Origin: Candidatus Parachristensenella avicola
GTDB lineage: Bacteria; Bacillota; Clostridia; Christensenellales; UMGS416
Assembly: GCA_904420205.1 (NCBI GenBank)
Contig: CAJFUN010000017.1
Coordinates: 1 to 45,148 of the forward strand
Direction of reading: 5' to 3'
Length of the DNA: 45,148 nucleotides
In this document: one piece after another, positions 13,916-22,117 of the stretch
Layout of the letters: the number at the start of each line of letters is the position of its first letter
How positions within the stretch are numbered: position 1 is the stretch's first letter
Program-made: the position numbers and the translations under genes
The notes under the pieces: model-generated
What the model was told of the DNA's origin: nothing
Databases searched by the model: none
The model's input: only the letters and a program-made list of their open reading frames with translations

Positions 13916-14381
13916 AAGCCTGAAAGAGTACGAGCTGCGGCTGTCGCAGCTGGCGGCAAAAACCCCGGAGGTCGCGGGGAAAAGCATCTATGCGGGCGCG
14001 GGCGTGATTACCGACGCAATACGGGAGAGCATTGAGGGCCTGCCGGTCGTGCGGGGCGTGACCGCTACCGAGCAAGACCCGATTGACGGGATCACGGCCA
14101 CGCAAAAAAAGGGATTGCTGGAGGGCCTGGGCATATCGCCCATGCAGGTAACTGGCGGGTTTTACAACGTAAAAATCGGGTTTGATGGCTATAACAAGAC
14201 CAAAACCAAAAAATTCCCGCAAGGACAGCCAAACCAAATGATTGCAAGAGCGGTGGAAAGCGGGACATCGCTGCGGAAAAAGCACCCGTTTGTAAGGCCG
14301 GCCGTGAAATCATCAAGAAAGGCCGCAGAACAGGCAATGATCGAAACGGCGGACAAGGAAATCAAGAAGATTATGGGATAA
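13905..14381 (+). CDS. HK97 gp10-like tail-completion protein, atypical start (ATA)
   Basis: The conserved N-terminus of this family is readable in frame from codon ATA 13905 as [M]RFKSLKEYELRLSQLAA, then KTPEVAGKSIYAGAGVITD and further. No ATG, GTG or TTG exists in frame between the stop at 13800 and GTG 14004. That GTG lies inside the conserved helix and would delete 33 residues. ATA 13905 sits 8 bases before the upstream TAA, so coupled initiation at ATA is possible; GGAGG at 13882-13886 is rather far. Alternatively an ATG mutated to ATA and the gene is damaged. The full product is about 158 residues and ends with a basic helix (SSRKAAEQAMIETADKEIKK). Confidence 0.65.
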   Translation: MRFKSLKEYELRLSQLAAKTPEVAGKSIYAGAGVITDAIRESIEGLPVVRGVTATEQDPIDGITATQKKGLLEGLGISPMQVTGGFYNVKIGFDGYNKTKTKKFPQGQPNQMIARAVESGTSLRKKHPFVRPAVKSSRKAAEQAMIETADKEIKKIMG

Positions 14382-14393
14382 GGAGGCAAAAGG

Positions 14394-15011
14394 ATGGCAG
14401 CAGCAGGTAAAGTATGCACAGGATTTGCAAAGCCCTATGTGGCGCTGTACAGCAACACAGGCGCAACGACGGCCTACAGCGGCGGGATGCAGCTGGCACG
14501 CGGTGTGGATGTAAGCATCGAGCCGGAGGTAGGGGATGCCAATCCATTTTACGCGGATAATGTGGAGGCGGAAACCGTACCAGGCACCTTTACGGGCGGG
14601 ACGGTAAGCCTGACAGTGGATGGGCTGCTGGAGGCGGCAGAAAAGATGATTTTCGGCCTGCCGGAGCCAGAGGAAATCACCTATGACACCGACAAAAAGG
14701 CGCAGGTAACGACCTACGGAAACAGCATGCAAATCCCATACCTTGGCCTGGGATTTATCATCCGGTATATGTCGGATGGCGTGGAATCCTATAGCCCGGT
14801 GATCCTGACCAAGGTGCGGTTTCAGACGCCGACCCAGGCGGCGGCGACCCAAGAGGAACAGATCGACTGGCAGACGCAAGAGCTGACGGCCGACCTGATG
14901 CGCGACGATAGCGCAGACCACGCATGGAAAAAGGTAGCGGCGGACGTATCTACCGAGGCGGAAGCCGAAGCGATCCTGAAGGCCATGCTCAATATCACGG
15001 AGGCGGCGTAA
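14394..15011 (+). CDS. Major tail (tube) protein
   Basis: A 205-residue protein of the phi13/Gram-positive tail tube type: KPYVALYSNTG, RGVDVSIEPEVGDANPFYAD, ETVPGTFTGGTVSLTVDGLL, IPYLGLGFIIRYMSDGV, and TPTQAAATQEEQIDWQTQEL. It forms the hexameric tube around the tape measure. SD AGGAGG lies before ATG 14394. The position before the frameshifted chaperones is standard. Confidence 0.92.
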   Translation: MAAAGKVCTGFAKPYVALYSNTGATTAYSGGMQLARGVDVSIEPEVGDANPFYADNVEAETVPGTFTGGTVSLTVDGLLEAAEKMIFGLPEPEEITYDTDKKAQVTTYGNSMQIPYLGLGFIIRYMSDGVESYSPVILTKVRFQTPTQAAATQEEQIDWQTQELTADLMRDDSADHAWKKVAADVSTEAEAEAILKAMLNITEAA

Positions 15012-15385
15012 TGACAAGCATAGAAGTGCGGGGCGTGAAATACGACCTTTTGCTGACAAATGGAGCGCTGGCCGAAATCGCAGATATATGCCCGGAGGGG
15101 GATTTGGCCAAGCTCAACGAGGCGATGGCCGGAAAAGGCAGGATCAAAAACATCAGCTATATGATTGCGGCCATGAGCAAGGGCGCTGAATTAGCAAAAG
15201 AATACGACGCAAAAGCAGCGGGTAAGGATTATGCGCCACGGGCGTTGGGCGTCAACGACCTGCTAAGCTTACCCGCCGCAAGATTGGGCGACCTGGCGGA
15301 AGCGGTAAAAACCGCTATCCAGGAGGGCACGGAAACCCAGGTGCAGCTAAAACCCGCAAAAAAAAAGGACGGAAGCACGACCTAA
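15011..15385 (+). CDS. Tail assembly chaperone G (zero-frame product)
   Basis: A 124-residue protein, MTSIEVRGVKYDLLLTNGAL..., ending after a Lys-rich stretch (KPAKKKDGSTT). It starts one base into the tail tube stop (TAATG). It is the equivalent of lambda gpG: it binds the tape measure during tail building. The 9-A run near its 3' end carries the slippery site for the longer GT product. Confidence 0.85.
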   Translation: MTSIEVRGVKYDLLLTNGALAEIADICPEGDLAKLNEAMAGKGRIKNISYMIAAMSKGAELAKEYDAKAAGKDYAPRALGVNDLLSLPAARLGDLAEAVKTAIQEGTETQVQLKPAKKKDGSTT

Positions 15386-15561
15386 CGCCCCTATGGATCG
15401 AATACTACGGACGAAAGCTCGGTATGAGTAAGCATGAAATTGAGGTCACACGGTATGGCAAGCTGTGTGACCTTATTGCATGTTATGCCATAGCCCACGG
15501 GGCGAAGGAAAAACCGAAAAAACGGAAGATGAGCATAAACGACGCGCTGAAACTGCGATAG
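15011..15561 (+). CDS. Tail assembly chaperone GT (programmed -1 frameshift product)
   Basis: The -1 frame after the slippery site continues without stop to TAG 15559-15561. It encodes the typical T domain PLWIEYYGRKLGMSKHEIEV, then TRYGKLCDLIACYAIAHGAK and a basic end. The fused product would have about 183 residues. The downstream part has no good independent start: ATG 15424 lies inside the conserved motif and has no SD. The tail tube, G/GT and tape measure order matches known siphoviruses in which this frameshift sets the G to GT ratio. Confidence 0.88.
15361..15367 (+). promoter_or_regulatory. Slippery heptamer A AAA AAG for -1 frameshift
   Basis: Zero-frame codons AAA (15362-15364) and AAG (15365-15367) preceded by A form the A AAA AAG heptamer, the same type as in E. 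coli dnaX. It lies within nine consecutive A (15358-15366), which also offers A AAA AAA one codon earlier. The zero-frame stop follows at 15383. Confidence 0.85.
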
Positions 15562-15573
15562 GGAGGTGAGACG

Positions 15574-18072
15574 GTGCCAGAGGATATCGGGCCGAAAATT
15601 GGGCTAACAGGCGAGGCGCAGTTTACTGCGGCGTTAAAGGCGATCAACGCGCAGCTGCGCAGCGTGGACGCGGAAATGCGGGCCGTAACATCCGCGTTTG
15701 GCGAAAATGACAAGGCAACGGACCAGCTGGCGGCCAAGAGCGCGACCTTGGGCAAAGCAATCGACGCGCTGAAAAGCAAGCTGGGCGTATTGCAGGATCA
15801 GTATGACCGGCAGGTCAAGGTGCTGGGCGACCTGGGCGCAGCCCTGGAAAAGGCAAAAAAAGAACACGGCGAAACCTCGGAGGAAGCCGGGAAAGCGCAA
15901 AACGCCTATAACCGACAGGCCGCAGAGGTGGCAAAGCTGTCGGCGCAGATCAACGACGCAACCGCCAAACTCAACGGCATGCAGCGCGAGCAGGATGAGA
16001 CGACGGCAGCGTTACGCGACCTAGGCAACAGCGCGCAGACGGTAGGCCAGCGCCTGGACGATATGGGCGGGGCGGCCGGCGGCGCGGAGGACGATCTTAA
16101 AAGGGCGGCGGACGCGGCGGAATCATCCGCGTGGATGGAGGCAGCCGACCAAATCGCCCAGGTGGGCGATAAACTCATGGATGCGGCGAAAGCGGCTATA
16201 GAGCTATATAACAACAGCGAAAAGGCAGCAAAAAAGGTCAGCGCCTATTTTGGGGAGACCGGAAAAGCGGCCGAAAAAAACGGCGCGCTCATCCAAGATA
16301 TCTATGAGGAGGGCGTAGGGGGGAGCGCGGAAGATGTAGCCGACGCCATTATTACCGTCAAAAGGAATTTGGACGGCCTGAATGATACCGACCTTGAGAA
16401 CCTGACAAAGCAGGTGATCACGCTGGATGAACTCTACGGCGTAGACATGGACGAAACGCTCCGGGGCGTGAACGCGCTGATGACGCAGTTCGGGCTGGAC
16501 GCGCAGACGGCGATGGATTACATCGTGACCGGCACCCAGAACGGGCTGGACAAAACAGCAGAAATGGGCGATACCCTGTCGGAGTACACGGGTACATTCG
16601 CGGATGCGGGCTACAGCGCGCAAGAATATTTCCAGCTGCTCAACAACGGCCTGGATGGCGGGGCCTATAACCTGGATAAGGTCAACGACGCCATAAACGA
16701 GGTGACAACCCGGCTTGAGGATGGGACGATAGGCAAGTCGATCAAAAGCTATAGCAAGGACACGCAGGACCTATTTAAGGCATGGAAAAATGGAGAGGCC
16801 ACGCAAAAACAGGTTATCGACTCGATCGTAAAGGACATAGGAGGAGCAAAAACCCAGCAGGAAAAGCTGAACCTTGCGGCGCTGGCCTTTGGAACCATGG
16901 CGGAGGACGGGAACCTAAAATTTATCACGTCGCTGACCACGTTAGGCGATACCTATGACGATGTAGGCGGGAACGCAAAAAACTTTTTCGACGCCACTAC
17001 AACCGAATCGCAAAAGCTGGAGGGAAATATCAGGAGGCTTAAAGACGCATTTGCACCAATAGGCGAAAAGCTAATAAAGCTAATCAATGAAATCCTCCCT
17101 CCTATTATCGACGCTGTAACAAAAGTGGTGGACTGGTTTCTAGGGCTGCCAGAGCCGATCCAAAATTTTATTACGATATTTGGGGCGCTACTTGCGATTG
17201 TAGGGCCAATTGCAACAGCGATTGCAGGCATAATTGCATTGGGCATCCCTCTATTGCCGATTATTGGGATCATAGCCGGAATTGCGGCCGTGATTACGGG
17301 CGTGATATGGGCGATCCAAAATTGGGGGACTATCACAGACTGGATCAAAGATAAACTGACCATTGCATGGACATGGATCCAGGAAAAGGTGCAGGCCGTA
17401 TGGGAGTTTTTCCAAGGGTTCGACGACTGGCTTACAGGGATATTTACGACAGATTGGACACAGGTATTCCCGGTGCTGGGCGGTGTAATGAATGGGTTCG
17501 CACAAAACCTGGAAAACATATGGGGCAATATCAAACAGATATTTAACGGGTTCATGGAATTTTTTGCAGGAGTATTTACTGGGGATTGGGATCGCGTATG
17601 GAAGGGTATCAAAGATATATTCGGCGGGGTTTGGGACAGCATGGTGAGCCTTGCCAAGGGCCCAATCAATCTCATAATTGGCCTGCTTAATGATCTGATC
17701 GGCGGAATAAACTGGATGATTGACGGGCTGAACAAGATCCATTTTGATATCCCGGACTGGGTGCCGTTTGTTGGCGGAAAATCATTTGGTATAAATATCG
17801 GGAAAATCAAAGGAATTCCATATCTAGCCAAAGGCGGCATCCTATATGATGGATCGGCGCTTGTCGGAGAGGCAGGGCCGGAGCTGCTGACCATGGACGG
17901 CAATCGCGCCATTGTACGGCCGCTGACCGGCAGCAAAACGGCCGCGCAGCCAGCGGCGAATATTACCATCAACGTATACGCGGCGGAAGGGCAAAGCGAG
18001 GAGAGCATAGCCCAGCGGGTCGCACAGCTCCTACAGGAGCAGCTTGACCGGAGGAATGCAGTATGGGCGTAA
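15574..18072 (+). CDS. Tape measure protein
   Basis: An 832-residue protein starting at GTG 15574 behind GGGAGGTG. The N-terminal about 190 residues are coiled coil (LRSVDAEMRAVTSAFGEND, AKSATLGKAIDALKSKLGVL). A minor-tail/TP901 core follows around VDMDETLRGVNALMTQFGLD and AALAFGTMAEDGNLKF. Long hydrophobic segments lie near residues 528-580 (LLAIVGPIATAIAGIIALG...). The end carries YLAKGGILYDGSALVGEAGP, typical of phage tape measures. It sets tail length; by the usual about 1.5 Angstrom per residue it would give roughly 125 nm. Its end overlaps Dit by 10 bp. Confidence 0.95.
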   Translation: MPEDIGPKIGLTGEAQFTAALKAINAQLRSVDAEMRAVTSAFGENDKATDQLAAKSATLGKAIDALKSKLGVLQDQYDRQVKVLGDLGAALEKAKKEHGETSEEAGKAQNAYNRQAAEVAKLSAQINDATAKLNGMQREQDETTAALRDLGNSAQTVGQRLDDMGGAAGGAEDDLKRAADAAESSAWMEAADQIAQVGDKLMDAAKAAIELYNNSEKAAKKVSAYFGETGKAAEKNGALIQDIYEEGVGGSAEDVADAIITVKRNLDGLNDTDLENLTKQVITLDELYGVDMDETLRGVNALMTQFGLDAQTAMDYIVTGTQNGLDKTAEMGDTLSEYTGTFADAGYSAQEYFQLLNNGLDGGAYNLDKVNDAINEVTTRLEDGTIGKSIKSYSKDTQDLFKAWKNGEATQKQVIDSIVKDIGGAKTQQEKLNLAALAFGTMAEDGNLKFITSLTTLGDTYDDVGGNAKNFFDATTTESQKLEGNIRRLKDAFAPIGEKLIKLINEILPPIIDAVTKVVDWFLGLPEPIQNFITIFGALLAIVGPIATAIAGIIALGIPLLPIIGIIAGIAAVITGVIWAIQNWGTITDWIKDKLTIAWTWIQEKVQAVWEFFQGFDDWLTGIFTTDWTQVFPVLGGVMNGFAQNLENIWGNIKQIFNGFMEFFAGVFTGDWDRVWKGIKDIFGGVWDSMVSLAKGPINLIIGLLNDLIGGINWMIDGLNKIHFDIPDWVPFVGGKSFGINIGKIKGIPYLAKGGILYDGSALVGEAGPELLTMDGNRAIVRPLTGSKTAAQPAANITINVYAAEGQSEESIAQRVAQLLQEQLDRRNAVWA

Positions 18073-18776
18073 TTATATGGGCGGGCGTACCGTCTACCAG
18101 CGTCGGCGTAGTCGTAGAGCGGTATCCGGCCCAGCCGGGACCATCCAGGAGGATAGATACCATACAAGTACCGGGCCGCAACGGGGATCTGGTGATAGAC
18201 CAGGGCGCGTGGGATAACTATGGCCAGGATTATGAGGTATACTTCCGCGCGGGGGCGGGCCGCACGCCGGAGGCGGCCCGCATCGTCCGCGCATGGCTTA
18301 TGAGGCCGCAGGGATACCAACGCCTGGAGGACAGCTATGACCCGGATTTTTACCGCATGGCCTATTACCAAGGGCCGGCGGACATCGAAAACGCCGCAAA
18401 CCTTTTTGGACGCATGACAATTACCTATACCTGCAAGCCGCAGCGATGGCGCAAAGACGGCGAGCAGGCTATAACCCTAACCGCGCCTAAAACATTATAT
18501 AACGACCTATTCCCGGCTTTGCCTAAGATCCGCGTATACGGATCGGGAGCCGGGACGTTTTATATAGGCGATCAGTGGGCAGAGATCAGCGATATAGACG
18601 GGTACGTAGATATCGACAGCGAGCTGCAGGACGCCTATAAGGATACCACAAACAAAAACGCAACCCTGACCCTAAAGGATCAGACTTTCCCGGCGCTGGA
18701 GGCCGGGGAGAACAGCATCCGGTGGGACGGCGGGATAACCCGCATGGAGATCATACCAAGGTGGTGGACGATATGA
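18063..18776 (+). CDS. Distal tail protein (Dit)
   Basis: A 237-residue protein after the tape measure. The N-terminal half contains SRRIDTIQVPGRNGDLVID and YEVYFRAG, typical of the siphovirus tail family. The centre reads GRMTITYTCKPQRWR, a Dit landmark (F.CKP..), and the C-terminal galectin-like half includes PKIRVYGSGAGTFYIGDQWA. It forms the hub at the tail tip. The ATG overlaps the tape measure end and the stop overlaps the next start (ATGA 18773-18776). Confidence 0.9.
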   Translation: MGVIIWAGVPSTSVGVVVERYPAQPGPSRRIDTIQVPGRNGDLVIDQGAWDNYGQDYEVYFRAGAGRTPEAARIVRAWLMRPQGYQRLEDSYDPDFYRMAYYQGPADIENAANLFGRMTITYTCKPQRWRKDGEQAITLTAPKTLYNDLFPALPKIRVYGSGAGTFYIGDQWAEISDIDGYVDIDSELQDAYKDTTNKNATLTLKDQTFPALEAGENSIRWDGGITRMEIIPRWWTI

Positions 18777-20620
18777 TTACGCTATATCCATCGACGGCAA
18801 CGGCCTTTGAGACGCAGGGCCTTGGAGCGCTGCCAGACGCCATATCATGCCAAGTCACGGAGGAGCGCAACGGGGCCTTTGAGCTAACCATAGAGTACCC
18901 GATTACAGGATTGCACTATGCGGATATCTCAAACAGATGCATTATCACGGCAAAACCAAACCCATATGATGGGCCGGAACCCTTTAGGATTTATCAGATC
19001 AGCAAACCTATAGGCGGGCGGGTAAAGATCAGCGCCCAGCACCTATCCTATGACCTAACCGGGATCCCAATATCACCCTATGAGGCGGGCAACGCGGCGG
19101 CGGCACTGCAAGGGATAAAGAGTAACGCAGCGGTCGATTGCCCGTTTGTATTTTGGACGGATAAGACTACGCAGGCGGATTTTAGGTCGGACGTACCGGC
19201 GTCTGCGCGGGCGCTCCTTGGAGGCCAGGCAGGATCGATCCTGGACGTATACGGAGGGGAGTATGCATGGCAAGGCTACACGATCCGGCTATATAACCAG
19301 CGCGGCCAGGATAACGGGGTATCAATCCGGTACGGTAAAAACCTGACGGATCTGACGCAGGAGGAAAACGTCGCGGCTGTGGCGACGGGCGTATATCCCT
19401 ATTGGCTTGGATCCGACGGGACCATCGTCGAGGCCCCGGGAAAGATCGTCAACGCGCCGGGAACCTACAATTTTACGCGGGTGATCCCACTGGACGTGTC
19501 GCAGGATTTCGATGCGCAGCCCACGCCGGAAGAGGTCAAGGCGCGGGCTGAAAAATATGTACAGGATAATCATATCGGGATCCCAAAGGTAAGCATAACG
19601 GTAGCATTCCAACCGCTAGAACAGACCGAAGAATACAAAGATATTGCGATCCTGGAGCGCGTGCGGCTGTGCGACACCGTAACTGTCGAGTACCCAGAGC
19701 TGGGCGTGGACGCGACGGCAAAATGTATCAAGACCACATATGACGTAATTAAGGGCAAATATACATCGGTAGAGCTTGGGGACGCAAAATCAAATATCAC
19801 CACAACCATAGCCAACCAAGAGACAGAGCTTAAAAAAGTACCGTCCTCCAGCACTATAGCGGCAATAGCAAACGCGATTACAGCGGATATCCTGGGCGCG
19901 AAGGGCGGCGCAGTGCGCATATTGGATACCAACGACGATGGAGAGCCGGATACGTTGTATATCGCAGATAATCCGGATCCGGCACAGGCCGTAAAGGTGT
20001 GGAGGTATAACTATGAGGGATGGGCCGCATCATCCAATGGATATAACGGACCATTTACCATCGCGGCGAGCATCGATCACGGGATGTATGCCGACTTTTT
20101 GACGGCTGGGACGCTCAACGCAAACCTTGTGCAAATTACGGGGACGATCATAAACCCGGAAAAACCGGATATTTACTGGGATTTGGGAGCGGGGACACTA
20201 TCGGCAAGCAGATTGCGCCAAACGTTTAACGGGACGAGTATTACAATCCGGCTGGGGGAAAACTCCGAGATGCACGGCGGCTATGGTATGGCGCTGCAAA
20301 ACGGAGGATACATAACGAGCTATTTAGCGTCGCGGCTATCGCAGGATACGGATGGGGTAACACGGCCGGATGTAACAGCGCTCGTAGGATATGACCAGGA
20401 ATCGGGCGTGTATATATACGAATATGGAGTGGACACGCACGAAGAGGGCTACGTCGAAATCCATAAGGCGGCACAAACAGGAAATGCAAGGAGCTCGGTG
20501 CTGGTGCAGCCCAATAACATTATTTTAAGGACGGGCGATGGGTATATGGTTGACGTAAATAGTTTAGCCCAAAGATTAAGCGCGCTAGAGGCAAAAGTTG
20601 ATACGCTGGAGGGTGCATAA
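18773..20620 (+). CDS. Tail-associated / prophage endopeptidase-like tail protein (Tal)
   Basis: A 615-residue protein. The N-terminal about 360 residues match the prophage tail (gp27-like hub) pattern: AISCQVTEERNGAFELTIEY, PEPFRIYQISKPIGGRVKI, AQHLSYDLTGIPISPY, and YTSVELGDAKSNITTTIANQ. The rest is fibre-like with repeated beta motifs (ADFLTAGTLNANLVQITGTI) and a final coiled coil (LAQRLSALEAKVDTLEGA). It plugs the tail tip and joins the receptor-binding device. ATG 18773 was preferred over an in-frame start at 18722 because of the ATGA overlap with Dit. Confidence 0.88.
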   Translation: MITLYPSTATAFETQGLGALPDAISCQVTEERNGAFELTIEYPITGLHYADISNRCIITAKPNPYDGPEPFRIYQISKPIGGRVKISAQHLSYDLTGIPISPYEAGNAAAALQGIKSNAAVDCPFVFWTDKTTQADFRSDVPASARALLGGQAGSILDVYGGEYAWQGYTIRLYNQRGQDNGVSIRYGKNLTDLTQEENVAAVATGVYPYWLGSDGTIVEAPGKIVNAPGTYNFTRVIPLDVSQDFDAQPTPEEVKARAEKYVQDNHIGIPKVSITVAFQPLEQTEEYKDIAILERVRLCDTVTVEYPELGVDATAKCIKTTYDVIKGKYTSVELGDAKSNITTTIANQETELKKVPSSSTIAAIANAITADILGAKGGAVRILDTNDDGEPDTLYIADNPDPAQAVKVWRYNYEGWAASSNGYNGPFTIAASIDHGMYADFLTAGTLNANLVQITGTIINPEKPDIYWDLGAGTLSASRLRQTFNGTSITIRLGENSEMHGGYGMALQNGGYITSYLASRLSQDTDGVTRPDVTALVGYDQESGVYIYEYGVDTHEEGYVEIHKAAQTGNARSSVLVQPNNIILRTGDGYMVDVNSLAQRLSALEAKVDTLEGA

Positions 20621-20621
20621 G

Positions 20622-21818
20622 ATGATAACATTACCTACAAGGACCCTTTTCCCGGCGGCGGATAATCAAGTGATACCGCCGCCAATTATCCTTATACAGG
20701 GGGAGAGCCAGGGGCGGGAGATATCCATCACAATGATGGATGGAGATGGGACGCCCCTTGACCTAACCTCAGCGGCGGCCGTGGCCCTATACTACACCAA
20801 GCCGGACGGCACGGAGGAGCAGCTGCCCTGTGTAGTGGAGGACGCCGCAAACGGGACTGTATCGGTTACGTTTACGTCGTCGAGCTGCGCCGTGGCCGGG
20901 GATATGCGGCAGGTTATCGTCCGGATCACCTGGAGCGACGCCAGCAACTCGCGGTATGTGGGGCCGCGCATCCATGTGGCCCCGTCGCCCAGCGACGACG
21001 CGGCGGATAGCTCCAACGAGTTCGCGCTGCTGGATCAGCTCATCATCCAGGCGCAGGAGGTTATAGGGGACGCGGGAGAGGCGGCAAGCGCGGCCAATAC
21101 CGCCGCCGGTGCGGCCAATAGCGCGGCAGGCGCGGCCAATACGGCAGCCGGCGCAGCCAATACCGCGGCAACGGCTGCCAATGCCGCAAAGGACGCGGCC
21201 AACACGGCCGCCGGCGCAGCCAATACGGCAGCAGGTGCAGCCAATACGGCAGCAGGCGCGGCCAATACGGCGGCCGATAGGGCAAACCAGGCCGCTGCCG
21301 GCGCTGAAAACGCACTCCCCAAAACAGGCGGAACGATCACCGGAAACCTGGAGGTAGAGGGGAATCTTACCCACCAGGATAGCCAGGTGCTTGACATGGC
21401 GTCGTATCCTATAGACTCCGGCGATTGGACGCCTACGGTACAGGCCGGATCATTAAGCAATGTTATCGCAAAGTGGTGGAGGCGAGGCTCATTATGCCAC
21501 GTAATATTGGATGCGACATATACCGTAGACACAGGCGAAACATCGACGGCATCTCTAGACTTTTACGGCTTGCCATTTGCCGTTGATGCAAGCGCCGGAA
21601 ATGTGGCCGGTACGGTGGGACGATGGATACCTATCGTGCTCATAAACGGCAACGCAGATGATCCCGCGACCGGATACAGTAGCTTAGCCGATGGATCAAG
21701 GCTTAGGGCTATATGCTTTCGCGGCAATGGGAGGTCATATCAAGTGGCATGCAAGGATATGGCCGGTAAATCAGGCGAAATTGCATTAAGTATCGATTAT
21801 CCAATAGCAGGAGGCTAA
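20622..21818 (+). CDS. BppU-like baseplate/fibre protein with heptad shaft
   Basis: A 398-residue protein. Residues about 1-140 have the BppU N-terminal beta domain (IPPPIILIQGESQGREISIT, GTPLDLTSAAAVALYYTKPD, DAANGTVSVTFTSSSCAV). Residues about 157-225 are ten heptads of the type AANTAAG, expected to form a trimeric coiled-coil shaft. Residues about 230-398 are a beta-rich head (LPKTGGTITGNLEVEGNL, WRRGSLCHVILDATYTV) that probably contacts the host surface. The start ATG 20622 follows TAA of Tal by one base, with GGAGGG upstream. The receptor is unknown. Confidence 0.82.
   Translation: MITLPTRTLFPAADNQVIPPPIILIQGESQGREISITMMDGDGTPLDLTSAAAVALYYTKPDGTEEQLPCVVEDAANGTVSVTFTSSSCAVAGDMRQVIVRITWSDASNSRYVGPRIHVAPSPSDDAADSSNEFALLDQLIIQAQEVIGDAGEAASAANTAAGAANSAAGAANTAAGAANTAATAANAAKDAANTAAGAANTAAGAANTAAGAANTAADRANQAAAGAENALPKTGGTITGNLEVEGNLTHQDSQVLDMASYPIDSGDWTPTVQAGSLSNVIAKWWRRGSLCHVILDATYTVDTGETSTASLDFYGLPFAVDASAGNVAGTVGRWIPIVLINGNADDPATGYSSLADGSRLRAICFRGNGRSYQVACKDMAGKSGEIALSIDYPIAGG
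21091..21297 (+). repeat. 21-bp tandem repeats coding for AANTAAG heptads
   Basis: About ten imperfect 21-bp units, core GCGGCCAATACGGCAGCAGG, encode Ala-rich heptads. Third-codon-position differences (GCC, GCG, GCA) show the units are not freshly copied. In-frame expansion or loss would change shaft length. Confidence 0.9.
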
Positions 21819-21820
21819 TT

Positions 21821-22057
21821 ATGGGGACAAAAACGACTGTTGATATGTTGACCGCCGATAGCGTATCCATCCTGACCCAGCAAACGATCGACGTAGGCGG
21901 CGTAACCTACACGCTGGGCAACCACCGCCGCGCTTACGTCAACAGCACCGGCGGCCGGGAGGCGCTCACTGCCGAGCAGCCCGAAGACGTGGTAGCTGCC
22001 GTCATGGCGATTTGGGGCGACACGCCTACCGTAACGGAGCCGCAGGACGACAAATAA
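21821..22057 (+). CDS. Small tail-end hypothetical protein
   Basis: A 78-residue protein starting three bases after the fibre gene with AGGAGG upstream. The sequence TIDVGGVTYTLGNHRRAYVN followed by a helix (LTAEQPEDVVAAVMAIWG) suggests a small structural or chaperone-like protein. Small genes between fibre and lysis genes are common, and the function is unknown. A terminator follows directly. Confidence 0.65.
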   Translation: MGTKTTVDMLTADSVSILTQQTIDVGGVTYTLGNHRRAYVNSTGGREALTAEQPEDVVAAVMAIWGDTPTVTEPQDDK

Positions 22058-22064
22058 CCCACCA

Positions 22065-22086
22065 ACCGCCAGGAGGCGGTATTTTT
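22065..22086 (+). terminator. Terminator between tail and lysis genes
   Basis: Stem ACCGCC (22065-22070) / GGCGGT (22075-22080), loop AGGA, then ATTTTT. A second small hairpin GCCCG/CGGGC follows at 22089-22101. It marks the end of the structural operon and may be partial, to let some transcription reach the lysis genes. Confidence 0.6.
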
Positions 22087-22117
22087 ATGCCCGAAAACGG
22101 GCGGAAGGGAGAAAACC

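Noticed and set aside
16953..18371. 472-codon ORF on the - strand
   Set aside because: It lies opposite the tape measure and Dit genes, has no SD or domain, and its composition mirrors the real + strand proteins.
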